A stretch of DNA of 64,000 nucleotides. Origin: Asterochloris sp. CNOR1 (Eukaryota; Chlorophyta; Trebouxiophyceae; Trebouxiales; Trebouxiaceae). Made by a program: the position numbers and the translations under genes. The DNA lies in contig OZ017750.1 of the NCBI GenBank assembly GCA_963969365.1, positions 248,001-312,000 of the forward strand, in the 5' to 3' direction. Of the stretch, positions 59,901 through 64,000 are shown piece after piece (position 1 is the first letter of the stretch; each line of letters starts with the position of its first letter). The notes under the pieces were generated by a model. It was not told where the DNA came from. It saw only the letters and a list, made by a program, of their open reading frames with translations, and made no database searches.

Positions 59901-62900
59901 TCTGCATCTTCCTATACAAGGGCCAGGGCAGTAGTGGGGGAAAGTGGGCCTTTACGGGCTGTGCTGCAAGGCAGGAGCGGCATGTTGAGGCGGGTTTTCA
60001 GGCTTCCGATGGGCATCAGCAGACAGGTTAACCGTTCTCTGTGGGATCAGACTTCGCTTTGCATCGGGCAGGACATGGCGCTGCTCCTCAGCAGCTGCGA
60101 TGGCTGCAGCCTCCTGCAGGCTGTGCACCAGCTGCCAGAGCCGTGCTTCGCACCCTGCTTCGGGCACCTCTCCGTTAGAGTTGCACTCTGCAACTGCTGC
60201 TGCTTGTCCAGCTGCGTTGAGCATGCCCCTACGACCTCAACCCAAACCCAAATGATGTTAAATCCTGCAGGCATCATGGTGTCGGGGTGCTTCAACCCTG
60301 AGGGCGGACTGTGGATGTGGGGAGCCAACACCAATTCCCAGCTGGGCAAGGGAGATGAGGAGGAGGACGAGCTGGTGCCCTTGAAGGTGAGGGGAGCTGA
60401 AATTTGTGTTCCCTTGACAAGGCTTTAATGGGCGTACAGGAAGGCTGGCTGAGCTGCATGTGGCGCCATGTGCTTGCCTGACTGGCTGCAAGTAATGTGG
60501 CAAATTGGCGTGTGTTGCGCTCTAAGGGTGAGGGCAGCAGAGCACCAGATCTGCCCAGGGCTTTGTGTCCCAGCTCAGGCCTGCTGGTGGTGACTCTCAA
60601 TTGCACTTCCATTGTGTAAATTGCAATCGGCACTCACTTCAATTTGGCCAGGGAAGGTACACAGGCTGCATACTGAGGCACAGAGCTGCTGGGGAGACTC
60701 GTCGAAGAACAGCACATTGCAAGGGTGTCAGAGGGCAAGCTGGTCCGCAGTATCTCATGTGTCAGGGGGGGCTGAGCTGAGCAGTGCAAACACTGGGAGG
60801 CAGTGTGGCACTGCTTGCCAGATACGCTTGAACATGCGAGGAGCTGCATGCCTGTGCACAGGCATATGTTGGCACTTTTTTCTCAAAAAGGTTAAGGTCG
60901 CGTCGACGCAAACTTGGGTAGTGAGGAGCTGCGGCGCACGCTGCATCCCTCCTGTTCTCTCGTGCTACTGCACCAGCTCTCACATCTTAGCTTCTGGGCT
61001 GCACAGGGGGCTTCTGGTCCTGCAAGGCACAGGCCTCTTCTGATCTGTGCAGCCTCTGCCTGTCCTGCGCACCTGTGCTGCTGCTGCACTGTCAAATGCT
61101 GTCAGGCAGCTTGCTGCAGTGGCCGCAGCTCAGGCCCCTCATGCTCACCAGCGGCTGCACATGTCCTCGACCAGGCCACAAGAGCGTCTCCTCCTTGCTG
61201 GCTGCCACCACCTCAGCACTCAGCCATACGCCTCACCCCTTGCCCCCACATCCTGAACCCTCACCAACCCGCAGGTGCGTGAGACCAAGCGCTTCCAGAA
61301 CCGGAAAGTCATCCAGCTGGATATTGGCAGTCAGTGGGTGGTGATGCTGACCACAGACAAGGGCGCTGGCGCAGGTCCCAGCGGCACTCAGGCTCCCACC
61401 AGTGAGCTCTTCTTGCACGAGCCGCATGCAGCTCTGGCTATTTGTCTGTGTTGTTGATCGAGTGCAAAGCTGGGGGATGCAAACTCTGCCCCAGCAGATT
61501 GCTGCCGCCTGGCCATGCATCGTGTTGCCTGCTGGAGTTCCCGAGCTGGTTCCGGCGAGGCTCTGCCCCAGCAGGGTCATAAGCCTTCTGGCCAGGCATT
61601 GTGTTGCTCAAGTGTCCAGAGCCTGTTGCAATAGAGCTCTGCCTCAGCAGGGCGCATGCCCTCCCTGCTGCCAGCAGCCATCCAAGGTTCTGACTGGCAT
61701 GCCTGTCAGCAGCTGGTAGGATGCGATGCGCACCTCTGCATCTGCACTTTTGTTCACACCGTACTCCCCCTGCCATCGCAGCTCATCTCTGCACACCTGC
61801 GCTCACACTGCACTCCCCTACCACCACAGCTCAGCACTGCAATCTGGTCCACACTGCACTCCCCTGCCACCATACCCCAGGCTGCTGAGTGCCCTACATC
61901 ATGCCCAAGGTCCTCCCACACTGGTACCCTGTGCTGGCCGGTCTGCAGGCACTCCAGCTGCCATCCCAGCTGTCGCGGATGGGCCCAGCAGCGCTGCTGC
62001 GGACCCGCCCAGCAGCTCTGCTGCGCCGCCACCACCACCAGCCGGCCCCGCCGCTGATGGTGGCGAGGTGCAGCCAGCCGCCGGCCAGGAGGTGCCCCCA
62101 CCCCCGCCGCCCACATCCGAGGCCCCTGCTGCCTCCACCGCTGAGGGCGCAAGCCTGGCGCCCGCCGCCCAGGCTCCCACTCAGGTCCCTGCCGGCGCAG
62201 CGGCCGTGGCGCACCCCTCAGCTCCCCCCACCAGCAGCGCCGCCACAGCTGTGGGTGCGGGGGCGGGCCCCTCTGCAGCCGGCACCCAGGCCGCCAACGG
62301 CGTGGCCCCTGCCGCCCCCAGCCTGCCCAATGGCCTGGCTCAGGGCAGCCGTGCCACACAAGTCACTGGGTTCCCGGCGGGGGCTGGGCCCCCGCCGCCG
62401 CCGCCGCCACCCACCAGCCTGGGCCACGACTCAGATGGGGTGAATGGTCTGGGTGCCGGTGGCCCAGGGGCAGACACAGGGGCAGCTTTCCTGCTCCAGG
62501 ATCCCATCACAGCGGAGCCGCTGCCCACGCCGCGGGACAATGGCGTGGCAGTCGGCGATGAGGAGATGGCTCAGGCAAGCAGCACTGAGGCTCAACCTTG
62601 AGTTGCTGCCTGTGTGTTGCCGCAGCTAAGGGGGAGGCCATCACTGCTTCAGCACTGTGCCGCTTCCAGGCTTGTTCCTCTTCCTGCCACGCCCCTTGGG
62701 ATGGCTGCCCTGGGTTTGGCCTTGAAGCTGTACTGTTGCAGCTTCAAGGCGCCTGCCCGTCAGTGCTGCAGGTCCTCTGGCAGCAATGCTGCCAGGTGCA
62801 GCGCCTGGTTTAGCAATCACCATCTGCGAGTGGCTCCGTATATTATGTGTTCGCTTCTAGCGGCCTATGGCAGCCTGTGGCTGAAAGCAGCTTTCCCCAT

Positions 62901-63023
62901 CCTGAAGGCTGGCGCTGCCTGACAGGAGGTCTTCTTTTCTTTCTGCAGGCCCCTGTCAGCAACGACCCAGACATTAACTTCGAGGCTGCCATGGACATGG
63001 AAGCCACCCAGCCCTATTTCTAG
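53935..63023 (+). CDS. RCC1: RCC1-type Ran guanine-nucleotide exchange factor with H1-like N-terminal arm
   Basis: Sixteen exons join in phase to 931 residues: 53935-54103, 54253-54296, 54544-54738, 55284-55673, 56038-56148, 56565-56670, 56965-57069, 57487-57675, 58368-58561, 58789-58896, 59178-59273, 59521-59665, 60271-60386, 61275-61401, 61949-62574, 62949-63023. Residues 1-266 are a Lys/Ala/Pro-rich arm like a histone H1 tail (AKKTPAAKKTPAKKPAAKKA). Residues 267 to about 698 hold seven RCC1 blades, each with a GxxxxGQLG-type turn (GDADCGQFGLG, WGAAGQGQLG, WGLNQYGQLG, WGANTNSQLG). GDDHDLALT matches the segment bearing the catalytic Asp of RCC1, and VYGWGTYRNTQGVYGF matches the beta-wedge blade. 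Residues 699-906 are Pro/Ala-rich and disordered. In eukaryotes RCC1 sits on chromatin and loads GTP onto Ran. The arm probably strengthens nucleosome or DNA binding. Intron 15 has a GC donor (62575). Confidence 0.92.
57165..57520 (+). repeat. Decayed copies of an RCC1 exon start in the preceding intron
   Basis: The exon start at 57487 (ctgcag, then GGGACAGCCACTCGCTGGCC, then CTGACTGAGCAGGGGG) has decayed copies at about 57306-57345 (cctgcaa, CAGACAGCCACATGCTGGCT, GTGACTCAGCAAGGGG) and 57414-57452 (cttgcag, GAGACGCCCACTGGCTGGTT, TTGACTGAGTAGTGG). A weaker one lies near 57170. Each keeps a potential acceptor. Confidence 0.85.
61440..61890 (+). repeat. Two short tandem families in an RCC1-gene intron
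   Basis: CTCTGCC(C/T)CAGCAG starts three diverged units of about 70-85 bp near 61488, 61561 and 61640, with GGCCA(T/G)GCAT(C/T)GTGTTGC. Next, CACAC(C/T)G(T/C)ACTCCCC(T/C)(G/A)CCA recurs three times with a period of about 50-60 bp between 61755 and 61875. Confidence 0.7.
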
Positions 63024-64000
63024 CATCATCAGCCCTTGACTGGACTTGTCATGCTGCCCTGCCTCTCATTAGCTGCACCCCATGTTTGAAAGCATCAAAG
63101 CAGTTCGAGTTTCAGACCCAGCAACACCTCATGGTCAGAGGAGCCGCAAAGGACATGATGGCACACTCCCAGGTTCAGTTAGCAGTTTCCAGCAATTTTC
63201 CTCGGCCAATGCGCCGCGTCCAGGCAGGAGGCAGGCCTAACCTATGTGCACAGTGTGGCTGGGTTTCGACTTCACATCCAGTTGCTACCGTTATTCACAA
63301 GTAGTCTGCACGGCAAATGCATCCTTTTGCATGGAGTGTAAAAATCATCACTTCACAGCCACATTGCTGGTCACAGCTGAAGATGTACATGGTGTCCCAG
63401 CCACTTCAGGGCAATGGCGTACAGTGGCAATGTTGGGCTACAAAGCGAGAAAATGGGAAAAGCGCCTCAACACTTAAAAGTCAGACAACCAACAGTGGAG
63501 GGACAGCCACCAAACAATGCTGGTGAAACACGTACGGGTAAGCAGGAACAAAGCTATGTCCAATGAGTTTATTGGGTGGTGAAGCTAGCATTCAAAACAC
63601 AAATTTGCTGGCAGAGGGCACGACTATGGTAGTGATCCCTGGATTAAAAGGGCTGGTGCACAATATGAGCGTGCTCCCACATCCTGCTAGGGCAAACCTG
63701 ACGATGATAACTCATTTAGCTGGGAGGAAGGGGCTGTCACACCCTGGCTGGCATCTGTCTGGCTGTACCAGATTGGTGTCTTTCAGACTGTGTTAGGCAG
63801 TGCTGGGCATGTGCATGGCACACTTCAAGGCTAATGTGGGCAGGGCCCTCTCATGTCTGAACGATGCCTGAGCAGTGCTAACTCTCGGGGTGCGCCACCA
63901 GGAATCCCCAGGACGGACTTATGGCCGCAAATCTGGCCAACAACGCCAGAGAACTTCCTTGGGAACCGGCCCTGACAGTTCGTGATCTAATTGGTTTTGT
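63024..64000 (+). other. Downstream of the RCC1 gene; no gene recognised
   Basis: The first few hundred bases should include the 3' untranslated region. GTGTAAAA at about 63337 contains TGTAA, the usual algal polyadenylation signal, but 310 bases after the stop this is only a candidate. The remaining sequence has short open frames without recognisable motifs. Confidence 0.35.

Noticed and set aside
61754-62359. 201-codon Arg/Trp/Gly-rich minus-strand frame
   Set aside because: It is antisense to the Pro/Ala-rich tail exon of the RCC1 gene; such frames arise from GC-rich codon bias.
1-64000. tRNA, rRNA or CRISPR features
   Set aside because: I saw no cloverleaf with conserved T-loop sequence, no rRNA motif and no regularly spaced identical repeat with unique spacers. 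A covariance-model scan would be decisive for tRNAs.

Overview
The window looks like nuclear DNA of a green alga (Chlorophyta, perhaps Trebouxiophyceae). The evidence is short exons split by many GT-AG introns full of CTGCAG words, GC-rich coding sequence, a phytyl-ester-synthase-type acyltransferase, a YAP/Pap1-like bZIP protein and an RCC1 propeller. The taxon is an inference; no marker gene settles it.

Positions 1-14,020 are mobile-element territory. Two diverged copies of one element (1-1785 and 10067-14020) each carry a minus-strand ORF with an HxH motif, tentatively an HUH replicase, and each copy is broken by a different frameshift. Between them lie a minus-strand kinase-like gene with a PD-(D/E)xK-like motif upstream of the kinase (Crinkler-like) and a plus-strand Crypton-like tyrosine recombinase with a GCR1_C-like tail. 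A small Cys/His-containing gene sits inside copy 2.

Positions 14,053-17,820 hold two small unrecognised plus-strand genes and a tandem array.

Positions 17,929-64,000 hold five large, well-supported genes. (1) An endonuclease/exonuclease/phosphatase (EEP) gene, 17929-25679 (+), has nine exons and 358 residues. (2) A GH5 endo-beta-mannanase, 19211-23986 (-), lies wholly inside a 5.6-kb intron of the EEP gene. (3) A phytyl ester synthase/DGAT-like acyltransferase, 25967-34232 (-), is convergent with the EEP gene. (4) A secreted-type LRR protein with one membrane span and a 30-residue tail, 35582-45525 (+), is divergent from the acyltransferase. (5) A bZIP gene (47404-53386, +) is followed by an RCC1-type Ran exchange factor with a histone-H1-like N-terminal arm and a Pro/Ala-rich tail (53935-63023, +). 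The EEP, LRR and RCC1 models, and the mannanase from its second exon, splice into uninterrupted reading frames with matching phases.

The most unusual signal is recurrent. In at least six genes, tandem repeats are anchored on an exon-intron junction, so that the splice acceptor or donor plus the first or last exon bases is iterated, often with decay, into the neighbouring intron. This suggests that introns here grow by repeated duplication of their own splice junctions. The genes have no obvious shared pathway.
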